DNA of 64,000 bases, from NCBI GenBank assembly GCA_016935195.1, contig JAFGRL010000152.1, positions 26,192-90,191 of the forward strand, read 5' to 3'. The first letter of the stretch is position 1. Each line of letters opens with the position of its first letter. Both the position numbers and the translations under genes were made by a program. This DNA is from Sedimentisphaerales bacterium (lineage in GTDB: Bacteria > Planctomycetota > Phycisphaerae > Sedimentisphaerales > Anaerobacaceae). This document shows, piece by piece, positions 9,253 through 18,987 of this stretch. The notes below the pieces were generated by a model. That model had not been told where the DNA came from. It ran no database searches and worked only from the letters and a program-made list of their open reading frames with translations.

Positions 9253-10836
9253 CTACCTTATGTCCTCAACAATTTTTTGCATAAGTTCGAAGTTGGTGTC
9301 CTGACCGGTAAAAAGTTTGAACTGAGCGGCGGCCTGGTTGATGAACATTGACAGGCCGGTAATTGTTTTTGCGCCAGCTTGCTTTGCCTGCCTCAACAGC
9401 AAAGTCTCGGCAGGATTGTAAACGGTGTCGAAAATGGCCATATCTTCTCTCAAGCATTTTTTTGGCAGAGGTGTCTCATCAACATTCGGGTGCATTCCGA
9501 TACTGGTGCAGTTTATGAGTAACTTTGCATCGATACCTGGCAAATTATCCAATGGGGCAAAATCACAATTGAATTCCTGAGCTAATTTTTCAGCCTTTTT
9601 TAATGTGCGATTGTAAATTTTGATTTTTGCGTCTGCATTAGTTAGCGCAGCAACTACAGCCCTTGCCACGCCGCCGGCGCCGATCACTGCAATTGTTATG
9701 TCTTTGAACCCGGCTCTGGTAATATCCATCGCCGAAGTGATAGCATCCATTGCGCCGGTATAATCGGTATTATAGGCACTGATTCGTGGCTCGTGACTGG
9801 TGGCTCGTGGCTCGTTAATTACGAGTGTATTAACTGCGCCGATTTTCTCGGCTAACGGCTCGACAAAACCCTGCTTAGCTTTGACGTAATCCAGGGCGTT
9901 TTGCTTATGCGGAATCGTTACACTAAAGCCTCTAAAGCCAAGCCAGCTTCTTGCAAGAATATTGTTCAAAAACCGGTCAAGGTTTTCTTTCCCGCCTTCA
10001 ACGAGCAAAGGTAGATACAATTTATTCATTCGGCTGTCGCTAAAGCAGGTATTGTGCACAGCCGGGCTTTGTGAATGGGCAACCGGCGAGCCTATGATTC
10101 CGTAAAGTTCAGTATCGCAGTCAATATCATTCCATCGATACAAATTTTTTAGTTGGCCTATTGTCAACTGGCCCGGGGCGGTGGCGTTTTTGTCATCGAT
10201 ACTCGCATAAGTTAAAAATGAGCCAAGCTTCTTTGCGATTATCCTGCTGATAAGGCCAGGGGTGCCCATAGACCATACGATTCTCTCGCAGTTGGTTTTG
10301 TGCAATAAATCGAAGGCCTCGAAACAATCGTTGATATGATTTGCGGTATAGACAAGCTTGGGTATTGCCGGCGGATATACAGTTAGGATGTGGCGATAGA
10401 GTTCTTCAATATTATCGAACTTTGACTCGAAATTGTGGGCCGACAGAATCAGTCGACTCTTCGGACTTTGTGATAGCGCCAATTTTATTCTTTCCTGATT
10501 ATCGACAAAGAGAAATTTTTCATATTCAAAGTCGACAAATTCTGCGCCGGCGCCTACAGCATTGGTAAGCACGTCAACTCGCAGGGTATCTGAATAAGCA
10601 ATAGCCCCACCCTGAAGCTTATCACGGCAGGTAACTATGATCGGGATTTGGCTGGCACGCTTTGTTTTTACAGCAGCAATCAAAGATTTCACCAGGTCGG
10701 TGCTCAGAACCTCAAGGTAATCAGTACGTAACTCGAGCATCTCTGCACCGGCATCAATTGCTTTCTTGGCCTGGTCCTCTGCCTGGTCAAGGTTTTTTGC
10801 TGCAATTGGAACTGCCAGAGGCGTCATCGTGGCCAT
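9253..10836 (-). CDS. aroDE: Bifunctional 3-dehydroquinate dehydratase (type I) / shikimate dehydrogenase
   Basis: One chain carries steps three and four of the shikimate pathway. Residues about 1-225 are a type I dehydroquinase: M-L-E-L-R-T-D-Y, the catalytic His in S-A-H-N-F, the Schiff-base Lys in P-K-L-V-Y-T, and S-R-I-I ... A-P-G-Q. Residues about 245-525 are AroE: G-I-I-G-S-P-V-A-H-S-Q-S-P, T-I-P-H-K, G-A-V-N-T, N-T-D-Y-T-G, V-I-G-A-G-G-V-A-R-A and N-C-T-S-I-G-M. Three starts are possible: GTG 10866, ATG 10836 and ATG 10827. I use 10836 because the protein then begins at the expected distance from the first strand; none has a good ribosome binding site. Fused AroDE is known in plants, chlamydiae and planctomycetes. 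Confidence 0.93.
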   Translation of the reverse strand: MATMTPLAVPIAAKNLDQAEDQAKKAIDAGAEMLELRTDYLEVLSTDLVKSLIAAVKTKRASQIPIIVTCRDKLQGGAIAYSDTLRVDVLTNAVGAGAEFVDFEYEKFLFVDNQERIKLALSQSPKSRLILSAHNFESKFDNIEELYRHILTVYPPAIPKLVYTANHINDCFEAFDLLHKTNCERIVWSMGTPGLISRIIAKKLGSFLTYASIDDKNATAPGQLTIGQLKNLYRWNDIDCDTELYGIIGSPVAHSQSPAVHNTCFSDSRMNKLYLPLLVEGGKENLDRFLNNILARSWLGFRGFSVTIPHKQNALDYVKAKQGFVEPLAEKIGAVNTLVINEPRATSHEPRISAYNTDYTGAMDAITSAMDITRAGFKDITIAVIGAGGVARAVVAALTNADAKIKIYNRTLKKAEKLAQEFNCDFAPLDNLPGIDAKLLINCTSIGMHPNVDETPLPKKCLREDMAIFDTVYNPAETLLLRQAKQAGAKTITGLSMFINQAAAQFKLFTGQDTNFELMQKIVEDIR

Positions 10837-11168
10837 CCTGCGGCTGATCAGGCCGCTTAGTATCACTTTGCTTTAACGCTGAAGAACCGAACTGTTCTGC
10901 CCTGCGTACATGCTGCAATACCCAATGAGCCGGCTATGTGTGTTTTTCCTGAAATTCGCCGACCATCGACTATTTTCTCACGGTACATTTACTTTATTTC
11001 CACAAAACGAAGTAAAAACGTTGTATAGTCACAACGATCTTTTATGCAGAAGATAATTGGAGATGTTTCTCAAGTCAAGGAATAAAAACGCAACACGCCA
11101 ATGGACGTTAAGGCCATTTGCATAGTTAACTGAACACACCTTGTTTGGCCATATTTCTTCCGACTAAA

Positions 11169-11369
11169 TACTCAAACTGACCGATGGCCAGTTTGAGTAT
11201 GCAAAAACAAAGACGTAAAATGCAAAATTGCCGTCCTAAGTCCTTGGGACTCCTGACGGAGAATCCGGCTGCGGCGGATGACTGGTTTTATTGAACTTTT
11301 TGTGTTACAGAATATATTGTTAAATAAATGGTTACGTCAATTTTAACCATAAATCGGTCAGTTTGAGTA
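11169..11369. repeat. MITE-like segment bounded by a 17-bp perfect inverted repeat
   Basis: TACTCAAACTGACCGAT at 11169-11185 is the exact reverse complement of 11353-11369. A partial third copy, CAGTTTGAGTAT at 11189-11200, makes a perfect 12-bp hairpin with 11168-11179 (9-base loop). A 13-base match (ACTCAAACTGACC) recurs in another intergenic gap at 50073-50085. The pattern fits a small non-coding mobile element or an operator cluster; no coding capacity is seen. Confidence 0.5.
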
Positions 11370-11590
11370 ACTACTAATCACTACCCGTACCCCCCAAATG
11401 CGCACCCCAGTTTTCAAACAATACCATATCTAAAATTTATCAACTTGCTGCGGTTACGGATATTCGACGAATATGTTAACTAACTTTTACTTTTATCCCG
11501 CGGCTGTGCACTGTATTTCTAAAAGTTGTCAGGGGCTTCGACAAAAACCACACCAAAGATTGGCAAAGAAAAACATGGAAACCGGAAGTC

Positions 11591-11727
11591 ATAACAAAAT
11601 GAAGATGCCGATGATTTGTCATTGGCAGCCAAGCGAAGCAATCTAAAACTCTTACAAATAAGAGATTGACACTTCAGCCTTCAAGCTGCCCGCAATGACA
11701 ATTATGTTCTTTTTTTCATTTTGTTAT
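11591..11727. repeat. Nested palindromic repeat element
   Basis: ATAACAAAATGAA (11591-11603) and its exact reverse complement (11715-11727) enclose a second element that begins GTCATTG (11618-11624) and ends CAATGAC (11693-11699). The inner element contains GAAGCAATCTAAA and AGAGATTG, which also occur in the same order in the repeat at 17165-17261. This is a dispersed intergenic repeat of the GTCATTG...GAAGCAATCT...CAATGAC type seen in many environmental genomes. Confidence 0.6.
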
Positions 11728-11775
11728 ACGCTCTTGACCTCACAAAAGGATTGTTTATGAAATTTCTTAACCCGG

Positions 11776-11838
11776 AAAGGAGGTGATATACGGCGAAAAA
11801 AAGTAGAAGTGGAAGTTTTTTTTGGAAAGTATGATTAA
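11776..11838 (+). promoter_or_regulatory. Perfect Shine-Dalgarno sequence without a normal start codon
   Basis: AAAGGAGGTGA (11776-11786) is fully complementary to the usual 16S rRNA 3' end, yet no ATG follows at the right distance. Two tiny frames are possible: GTG at 11783 (7 codons) and ATA at 11788 (16 codons, product I-R-R-K-K-V-E-V-E-V-F-F-G-K-Y-D, stop TAA 11836-11838). The large exported protein starts 21 bases further on. It could be a leader peptide, a ribosome standby site, or a relic. Confidence 0.3.
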
Positions 11839-11859
11839 CAATTTTATTAGAGGTGTACC

Positions 11860-14800
11860 ATGTTTAAAAAATCTTTTCTTTTAATTTCTGTAGTTTTGAT
11901 GCTGAGTCTGGCTGGTAATGCCTCTGCCGTAAACGTCTGGTGGCTCGGCTCCAACTCCAACTGGTTCGATGCCGACAATTATTCCAATACTGCGGTTCCC
12001 GCCACCGATACCGGTGTGAACTGGTCAGTATCGGGATTAGGCAGTTATTCAACGATAAACATCAGTTCCGGCGATGCGGTTTGCTACTCGCTGTGGTCTT
12101 ACAATGAGCATAACAGCCACTCAAAGATGTATGTCTCAGGCGGAACATTGACAGGATATGGTGACCTGACGGTAGGTGTAGGCAGCAGCACCGGCGATTC
12201 TACATTTTATGTAAGCGGTGGTACTGTTGACTTTCCCAGCTACTATATCCGTGTTGGCAGAGCCCTTGGAGCGGGCCAGACCGGTACCGGCTCACTCAAC
12301 ATAACCGGTGGAACAGTTAAAACTCCATCTATCGTGATTCCCTATATTCCCACCTATAGCGCAAACAGCAGAGTGGAGCTTTACGGCGGCACTCTGGACG
12401 TAAATGCAATAACGATGGCTACCGGCGGAGTTATAGATATTGAGAAAGGTACGCTCATAGTCGATGGCAACGTTGTCAGCACCGTCCAGGGATACGTCGA
12501 CAACGACAAGATTATAGCTTACAACGATACCGGAACGGTGGTGATTGACTATGACAATACTAATCCCGGCAGAACGACTGTAACGGCCTGGGTTGCACGG
12601 ACTTGGTATGGTAACGACAGCAGCAGTTGGTCTGACGCAAACAATTTTTCACCTGCCGGAAGTCCAGCCTCCTGTGATACGGTCAATTTTTCGTACTCAG
12701 GAACACCGGACGCGGGCTCCAATAAACATATGCTGGCGATAGAGGATGGGAACATCACAATAGCAGCTTTGTCTTCTTATAACCCATACGGTCACCATTG
12801 TTATATGACAATGACGGGTGGGATATTAAACACCGGGAGTTTGACATTAGGCAGCTACAGTGATGGTGGAGGTTCCACGTTTAATTTAACCGGAGGTACA
12901 ATAACTATTTCCGGTGCTAATTCTTATCTTAATGTCGGAAGAGACCTTGACCCCAACGGAGGTGGTGCCGGCGTTCTCAATATGACCGGCGGAACAATTA
13001 CGACTCCATGGCTTAGGATGTACGACAGCGCTGTTGGTATCATAAACCTGATGGGCGGCACCTTTACGGTAACCTCTACGATGAATCAGTGTTCTGAGGA
13101 TATGATAAACATCACCGAAGGCAAGCTTGTATGGACAGGTGATCACCGTTCGGACGTGAACAGCTATATAGCCTCTGGCATAATTAAGGGCTATGGCGAA
13201 AACGGTACGGTGGATGTAAACTACACCGGAGGTAACACCGAGGTAACAGCTACGGGCTTTTACTACAATGCCGTGATAAGCTGGGGTGATGTGATAATAA
13301 CGTGGGGAGCAGACACAGACGCCGCATTCGATTCGCCCGAGGGAATCGAGAACATGATAAAACGCTGGAAGGGCCGCGGCTATACCGGCATCTGCCTGCG
13401 CAGCGATTGTCTGAAGCTTGACGACACCCTGACTCATTGGAATGAAGGAATACTTCCTACCACTGCACTAATCATGCATGTTCAAGAAGACCTTGCATCA
13501 CAGTTCAACATACTTCAGACGGCCAGTGAAGCAGCCCAGTCCAACGGGTTTGAGTTCTGGGCATGGGTTCCGACTGTTTACAGCAGGGGCGCACCAGCAT
13601 ATTTCGAAGGCAGTACATTCCCGTGGTCCTATGAAGATAAAGCCATCTACGATGATCCGGATCTGTTGACAATCTCACGTGACGGCGACAAGTGCCTGTA
13701 TATGGTCTCCGAATTCGCCTATGATGATGCAATATCGACGAAGGTAGATGAGTTCGAATATTATGCTAAAAATTACGGCATAAAGAATTTCATAGCGAGC
13801 ATGCGAAGTGAGGCCGCACAGTGCCAGGCTCCGCCGCTCAAGGCAGACGAGTTCGGGTTTAATCAGCCGGTCGTCGATGATATGTTAACACTGCATGACG
13901 TCAATATACTGACGGATTTCCGATTTGATGCCTTCGATCCCAACTTTGACCCCTGTGATAGTATGGTGGAAAACTGGCATAACCTCAGAGGCACTTATCT
14001 GACGGAGTTCTTTACCGACCTGCGCGATGGGATGGATAACATCGACCCTGCAATTCGTCTGAGTACCGAGATACAGGGCGGCCATTACCTGGGCTCGCCT
14101 ATGGGAAATATCAAGGCTGATTGGGCGAAATGGGTTGACGATGGATTAATCCAGGAACTGATCATCTACTTTGCTTTATGTGGCACCGGCGAGGTAACCG
14201 AAGATCCTAACGTGCCTTACAAGGATTATCTGACCAGTAGAGAGTATAAGATCGGGATACTGGAGAAAAGTGTCTTCCGGGATGCTATAGATGAAAGCAA
14301 CCATCCGGATACCAGGTTGACCAACGGCTGGGGACAATCGCCATTTCCTCCTGCCCCTTACAATGACGAAGATGGCTGGCGGTCAACATCGAGCGCTATG
14401 TACGATGCCTATTGCCTGGGGTGGTACCAGCGATGGGAGCAGTAAAAGAACGACATCAACGATTTTGGACATATCCGGTTTATCAAGCAGGATTTCAATT
14501 CTTTCCCCACTTATACTAATGGATACCTCGAAAGTCATATACTGGGTGATTATCGTTATAAGGTTTGGGAAGATGCAAATCACACAGTAGCATTACGCGC
14601 ATGTCCGGGTAAGTGGTCTGATATCGGCGACGGCAACGATAATAAAGCCTGTGTTCAGGATTCGGTGATATACGGCGCCTCCGGCAACGCCCTTAAGCTC
14701 ACGCGTCAGCAGGGCGGTGGCACCCAAGTCCACGCCTATCACCTTAGCTCGCCGAATGCATCGGGCTCTAACTGGATGTTGGCTATGGACAACGTCATCG

Positions 14801-15819
14801 CAAACGGCACCTGCACGCTTACCTGCCAGGTACGTCGCGAAACCAGTGATGCTACTCTTACGATCAACCCGGATAGTTCCGAATGGGAGCCTGAGTTGTA
14901 TGTCGGCTCAAATGGCCTGATTTATTATTTGCAAGATAGCAATTGGGTCAGCAGCGGGCTGTCTTCAAGTGTTGACACGTGGGAAAAATACACAATGGAC
15001 GTCAACCTTGAAGATTGTACCTATTCTGCTTACAAAAACAATACGAACACTATATGTACCGACATATCTTACTCGCTTCATAACGGAAATACGTTCAGAA
15101 TGCCGACGTTTACACCCGCCGGGGCAACAGGAACAGTTGTGTACCTCGACGACGTGTTATTAACGTGGGTGCCGAAGCTTTCTTTTACACCGGCAGCTGA
15201 CAATACATTCCTGAGCGATGATTTCGAATCACATCCGACCCGCGGCCTTATAGACGACCGTTCGCCGTATACAGGTTATGCCTGGAATGTTTCCGCCGGT
15301 GATTTAAACGATATCTACATCGAAAATCGTTTGTCATTCGGCAATGGTTACAAGTGTGTTGCCGTCGAAAGAGGCGCCAGCTCGACCTGGCTCGCCAGTG
15401 GCGATAGCAACGAGCTGCAGCTTGACCCTAATTATTTTGTTACGATTGACTTTGATCTTTTCGTCCCAACCGATGCAGAAGTGGCCGTCTATGTAACAGA
15501 TTCAACGGTGGGTGACCCAGCTGCTGCTATTTATGCGATATCTGACGGCAGATTATCCTATTGGAACGGCAGCGGATGGACGGCTACCAGCTACACAATC
15601 GACTTTGATACATGGTTTCATGTCCAGATGATGCTGGATTGCAACGATGAGACTTACACGATTGCTGTCCAGCCGGTCGGTGAATTACAGCAAGTGCTGG
15701 GGACGTATGACTGGGACACGACCACAACCTCAAGTGACTCGGTATTCTTTTTTATCGCGGCGCAGGAGGGAACCACTTACTTTGATAACGTTGTAATTAC
15801 TTATGGAACTGTGGATTGA
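11860..15819 (+). pseudogene. Large exported glycosidase-like surface protein, interrupted by one in-frame TAA at 14443
   Basis: A signal peptide (residues 1-23, ending A-S-A) leads into two copies of a ~215-residue beta-helix-like module (about 25-245 and 247-465), each starting W-x-G-x-x-S-x-x-W-x-D-A and full of G-G-T-(L/I) turns. Residues about 470-861 resemble a GH10-like/GHL10 putative glycosidase barrel (P-E-G-I-E-N-M-I-K-R-W, F-E-F-W-A-W-V-P, R-L-S-T-E-I-Q-G). A TAA at 14443-14445 then stops translation, but the same frame stays open to 15819 and encodes two ~190-residue concanavalin/LamG-like domains (F-L-S-D-D-F-E ... Y-F-D-N-V-V-I-T). The two parts clearly made one protein of about 1318 residues. 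I call it a pseudogene, but a single-base sequencing error would restore it, and the first 861 residues could be stable alone. GTGTACC-type binding site weak (AGAGGTGT, 8 bases upstream). Confidence 0.75.
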
Positions 15820-15896
15820 CGATGTAACGATTACCACCCAATATTAGACGAGCTAATATGGTAGTCTTAAAGCAAAATCCGACAGATTTCCTGAAG

Positions 15897-15932
15897 CGTG
15901 GCGGCCAAAAGTGGCCGCCACGTTTCTTTTTT
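15897..15932 (+). terminator. Rho-independent terminator after the glycosidase-like gene
   Basis: CGTGGCGGCC (15897-15906) and GGCCGCCACG (15913-15922) form a perfect 10-bp stem with a 6-base loop, followed by TTTCTTTTTT. It lies 78 bases after the end of the frame that stops at 15819. Confidence 0.9.
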
Positions 15933-16342
15933 CGCGGGGAATTAGTACAAAAAACAGACAAGCAAGGGCAATGTTGCATTAAAGGTGCGTTTTTAGGCGG
16001 GTTATAAAAAAACCTCTCCAGCCTCAAAGGGAAATCCCCAGCTCTTAGGAGGGCACCCGAGCCGTCAGGCCGGAGAGATAAACACAAGTTCTGTCCGATG
16101 TACTATTGCTGCCTTACAAATACAAAACCGTACAGACAAAGCTTCCTATTCCTTCAATGGTATTTTCTCTAAAAAGTCGCTGTAATGATATAGGGATATT
16201 CCTTATTTTGGACTTCATAATACCTGAGAGAACTCAATTGTGCTGCACAAATGCGATAAGTTTCATTTGACCGATAAGAGCATTGCTGTTATTGTTGCAA
16301 TGTTGATAGGGCAAAAATTGTTTAAAAACCAAGTAGATTATT
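15933..16342. other. Intergenic region around the structured RNA candidate
   Basis: Apart from the three-way-junction element at 16007-16080 I see no gene. There are several short AT-rich stretches (16190-16340) that could contain the promoter of the next gene, but no clear -35/-10 pair. Confidence 0.5.
16007..16080 (-). ncRNA. Structured RNA candidate, three-way junction, class unknown
   Basis: CTCTCCAGCCT (16014-16024) pairs with AGGCCGGAGAG (16067-16077; one G-U). Inside are a GGG-AAAT-CCC hairpin (16029-16038) and a GCTC...GAGC stem (16041-16044 with 16059-16062) enclosing GGG-CA-CCC. Read on the minus strand the closing arm is followed at once by seven T, as in a short terminated RNA; on the plus strand it would be a leader about 260 bases before the gene at 16343. 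I could not match it to a riboswitch or ribozyme class that I know. Confidence 0.4.
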
Positions 16343-17101
16343 ATGCATGACCCTCTGACACTAACCATTATCTTCATAATCATTTGCACTCTTGTTGCTG
16401 CTTTCATCAGAAGGACAAAAAGAGATAAATGCCTCAAAAATTTTGAACAGACTCAGATAACATTAGAAAAAACAAACGGCAAAATCATCTGGGGCAAGCT
16501 CAGAGTAGAAAGCACAGGTCTGGAATTAGTTTATCAAACCAGGCACGAAGACAAGGACGGCCATTTTGAAACCAGTTACATTCTATATAAATTTGAATAT
16601 CCGAATATTCAGGCTATAGTTCGTTTTCACGACCAATTGAGTGACCGGCAAAAGAAAAAAAGACTTGCGGAGCTAAAAAGAACATATCATCCGGGCTTAT
16701 ACCAAAAATTAAAACGTAGAGTTCGCAATATATTTATGACGGTGAGAGACTCCGTTGTGGAAGTAGTTGAAGTACTGATAAGCAGAGTTCAAAAAAGTGC
16801 TGCTGTGGGAAAAACTCTTACTTCTCAAGGCAAATATGTCTCACAGATGAAGGGTGAAGTGGTTAGCTCAATAGGCACATCTTATGAGCCTTTACTGGAA
16901 AGACATATCGGAAAGACGGTGGTTCTTGAGGTAGCAAAGGGTGAAAAAATTCTTGAATACTCTGGTTTCCTGAAGGACTACACCGCAGATTTCATAGAAA
17001 TTATGGATGTGGACTACCGGCCAGATTCAAACCAGACACCCAGAAAGGCCGACCTCGTTGTCCTCCGCAAGTATGGTGTCGTCCGTCACCTTGGCCAGTA
17101 G
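16343..17101 (+). CDS. Hypothetical membrane-anchored protein, 252 aa
   Basis: I do not recognise the family. One N-terminal hydrophobic helix (residues about 4-21, L-T-L-T-I-I-F-I-I-I-C-T-L-V) anchors a mostly basic cytoplasmic part (R-R-T-K-R-D-K). A beta-rich segment follows (G-K-I-I-W-G-K-L-R-V-E), then an amphipathic helical middle, and a C-terminal block near residues 185-250 (H-I-G-K-T-V-V-L-E-V, D-F-I-E-I-M-D-V-D-Y) that reads like a small beta-barrel. No convincing ribosome binding site is visible; another ATG 3 codons downstream is not present, so I keep this start. Confidence 0.55.
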   Translation: MHDPLTLTIIFIIICTLVAAFIRRTKRDKCLKNFEQTQITLEKTNGKIIWGKLRVESTGLELVYQTRHEDKDGHFETSYILYKFEYPNIQAIVRFHDQLSDRQKKKRLAELKRTYHPGLYQKLKRRVRNIFMTVRDSVVEVVEVLISRVQKSAAVGKTLTSQGKYVSQMKGEVVSSIGTSYEPLLERHIGKTVVLEVAKGEKILEYSGFLKDYTADFIEIMDVDYRPDSNQTPRKADLVVLRKYGVVRHLGQ

Positions 17102-17164
17102 AGAATTAACAGAAAAATTGTTTACCATAGCATTCAACTATTACTCCGTCACGGCTCAATTGAT

Positions 17165-17261
17165 GATTGTCTGGCGAGGGAGTGAAGCGACCGAAGCAAT
17201 CTAAACCCTTTGCAGGCCAGAGATTGCCGCGCCCGCCTTCGGTGGGCTTGCAATGACAATT
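17165..17261. repeat. Dispersed repeat related to the inner element at 11618
   Basis: ATTGTCTGGCGAGGGAGTGA leads into GAAGCAATCTAAA, then AGAGATTG and a terminal GCAATGACAATT. The last three blocks match the element at 11618-11703 in order and spacing. A GCCCGCC-TTC-GGTGGGC hairpin (17231-17247) lies in the middle. Confidence 0.55.
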
Positions 17262-17308
17262 CCTCAAATCACACGTGAAGGAGCACCAGGTTTTACTTTT
17301 TTCATAGA

Positions 17309-18901
17309 TTACTTTTCCTCATGATATTGCAGTTCTGTATTTACATCCCAGATGTTATCTTTGGTCTTTATGCCCGCAGCAATATTTTCGACCGCAGTCA
17401 TAGCGGTAAGCATCGAATGGTCCTGGTTGTTATACCGGTGCATGCCGTTTCTTCCCACGAGAAAGAGATTTTCAAAATCGTCGGCAAAATTCCTGATGAC
17501 GTCAAAATTTTCATAGCTGCCAAAGTAGGCAGGATAAGTTTTAGGTGAGCGAATTACAACGCTGTCGATAACCTTGGTTTTATCGATTATGTCAATCTTT
17601 TCCAATTCGTTGATTGCCAGGTTTTTAAGCTCATCATCTGATTTATTCCACAACTTATCGCCTTCGGTACAGAAATACTCTAAGCCTATCCAGATATTAT
17701 TCTCGTCCTTGACCATATACGGGCTCCAATTATTAAATATCTGAAGTCTGCCGATTTTGACATCCCTTTCCTGTACATATATCCAGTTGTCAGGCACAAT
17801 GTTATTTATGGTCTTTGTCTTTGTCTGGTTTTTAATCCTCAGTTCTCTTAGAAGAAGTCCCACTGTAATAAAGTCCCGGTACACTAATCCAGCTGCAACT
17901 TCACGGACCTCGGCTGGAACTGAAGGCCCCATTGCTGAAATAAGGTCTTTCACTGGCATTGTGGAGAAGTAATAATCTCCTTTAATGGTTTTAATTCTGC
18001 CGGTATCCTGCTCTTTAATCTCAGCGGCTGTAACTGTATTGTTGTGATACTTTAAGCCGGTTACTTTGTTTCGCAGATATAATTTGCCCCCTTTGGATTT
18101 GATTATTCCGGCAAGTTCCTCCCAGAACTGACCGGGGCCTAATTTCGGATACATAAATTGTCTTATAAGGGTTGTTTCGGTCTTCTTTTGCTCTAAAGAT
18201 GTATCTTTGGCAAAAATATTTCTGGCTGCCTGAAAAACGGCGCTGCTGACGGATAGTCCCTTAATTCTCTGTGCCCCCCACTCTGGCTTTATTTCGTTGC
18301 ATGGCACGCCCCAGACCTTCTGAGTATAATCTTTGAAGAAGGTCGAATAGAGCTCTTTGCCGAATCTGTTAATCAGAAAATGTTCCAGGGATTTTTCCTT
18401 CTTTACCGGCAGCAGTCGAGCCTTAAAGTAGCTCAAGGCAATTTTAATCATACGAGCCAGTCCTAAGTTGGATATAGTGCGCCGGCTTAAAGTTATCGGA
18501 TAATCGAAAAAACGTCTGGCATAGAATATACGCGAGATTCGGTTGCGCATCAGAATTACCTTGTCAGTTTCTTGCGGGTCAGGTGCATCGGGTTTATCCG
18601 ATAGCGGCACATATCGCCCCAATGCTATGTCGTCCCTGGCTGGTTTTCCCTGAAGTGGGAATATATCCTGCCAAAAGCACATCACTCTGTCGGATTTTGA
18701 AAAGAATCTATGACCACCAATATCGATTCTGTTTCCCTTGTAGTTTACGGTTCTGGAGATTCCGCCTATCTCGGAGGTTGCCTCAAAAACGACAGGAGTG
18801 ATATCGGTCTTGTCGAGAAGCTCATAAGCAGCGGTCAGACCCGCAGGGCCTGCGCCAATTATTACTGCAGTTTTGTTACTCTTGGAATTTCCTTCTGGCA
18901 T
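17309..18901 (-). CDS. FAD-dependent oxidoreductase, UDP-galactopyranose-mutase/protoporphyrinogen-oxidase-like
   Basis: The N-terminus has the dinucleotide-binding motif [16 protein letters not shown] and then [13 protein letters not shown], followed by the G-G-H-R-F-F motif common to this family. The C-terminus has the second FAD contact ([18 protein letters not shown]). Length 530 aa. Members of this family sit in cell-surface polysaccharide clusters, where they are often annotated as UDP-galactopyranose mutase-like; the exact substrate is not known. The phosphomannose isomerase upstream, 86 bases away on the same strand, supports a sugar-related role. Start ATG 18901 lacks a strong binding site. 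Confidence 0.75.
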   Translation of the reverse strand: MPEGNSKSNKTAVIIGAGPAGLTAAYELLDKTDITPVVFEATSEIGGISRTVNYKGNRIDIGGHRFFSKSDRVMCFWQDIFPLQGKPARDDIALGRYVPLSDKPDAPDPQETDKVILMRNRISRIFYARRFFDYPITLSRRTISNLGLARMIKIALSYFKARLLPVKKEKSLEHFLINRFGKELYSTFFKDYTQKVWGVPCNEIKPEWGAQRIKGLSVSSAVFQAARNIFAKDTSLEQKKTETTLIRQFMYPKLGPGQFWEELAGIIKSKGGKLYLRNKVTGLKYHNNTVTAAEIKEQDTGRIKTIKGDYYFSTMPVKDLISAMGPSVPAEVREVAAGLVYRDFITVGLLLRELRIKNQTKTKTINNIVPDNWIYVQERDVKIGRLQIFNNWSPYMVKDENNIWIGLEYFCTEGDKLWNKSDDELKNLAINELEKIDIIDKTKVIDSVVIRSPKTYPAYFGSYENFDVIRNFADDFENLFLVGRNGMHRYNNQDHSMLTAMTAVENIAAGIKTKDNIWDVNTELQYHEEK

Positions 18902-18987
18902 TCAACAAAGCATTAAAAAGCTAAACAACAACCATAAAGACAAATTTTCGTTGTTCTTATTGGCCGTAGTCTTTCGAAACAGCTCAA

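Larger units (their letters stand above)
10867..11859. other. Repeat-rich intergenic region, no supported gene
   Basis: Almost 1 kb without a supported reading frame. It holds a CGTTGT-ATAGTC-ACAACG dyad (11019-11036), a 17-bp perfect inverted pair (11169-11185 and 11353-11369), a hairpin at 11231-11259 with AGTCC-TTG-GGACT at its tip, a nested inverted-repeat element (11591-11727), and a perfect Shine-Dalgarno string at 11776-11786. The main repeats have their own entries. Confidence 0.7.

Noticed and set aside
12886..13437. 183-codon frame antisense to the glycosidase-like gene
   Set aside because: Lies fully inside a frame with a clear signal peptide and repeat modules; composition is that of a shadow frame.
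14443..14445. TAA read as a recoded sense codon in the glycosidase-like gene
   Set aside because: All other genes in the window use TAA as a normal stop, and no recoding signal is seen; mutation or sequencing error is simpler.
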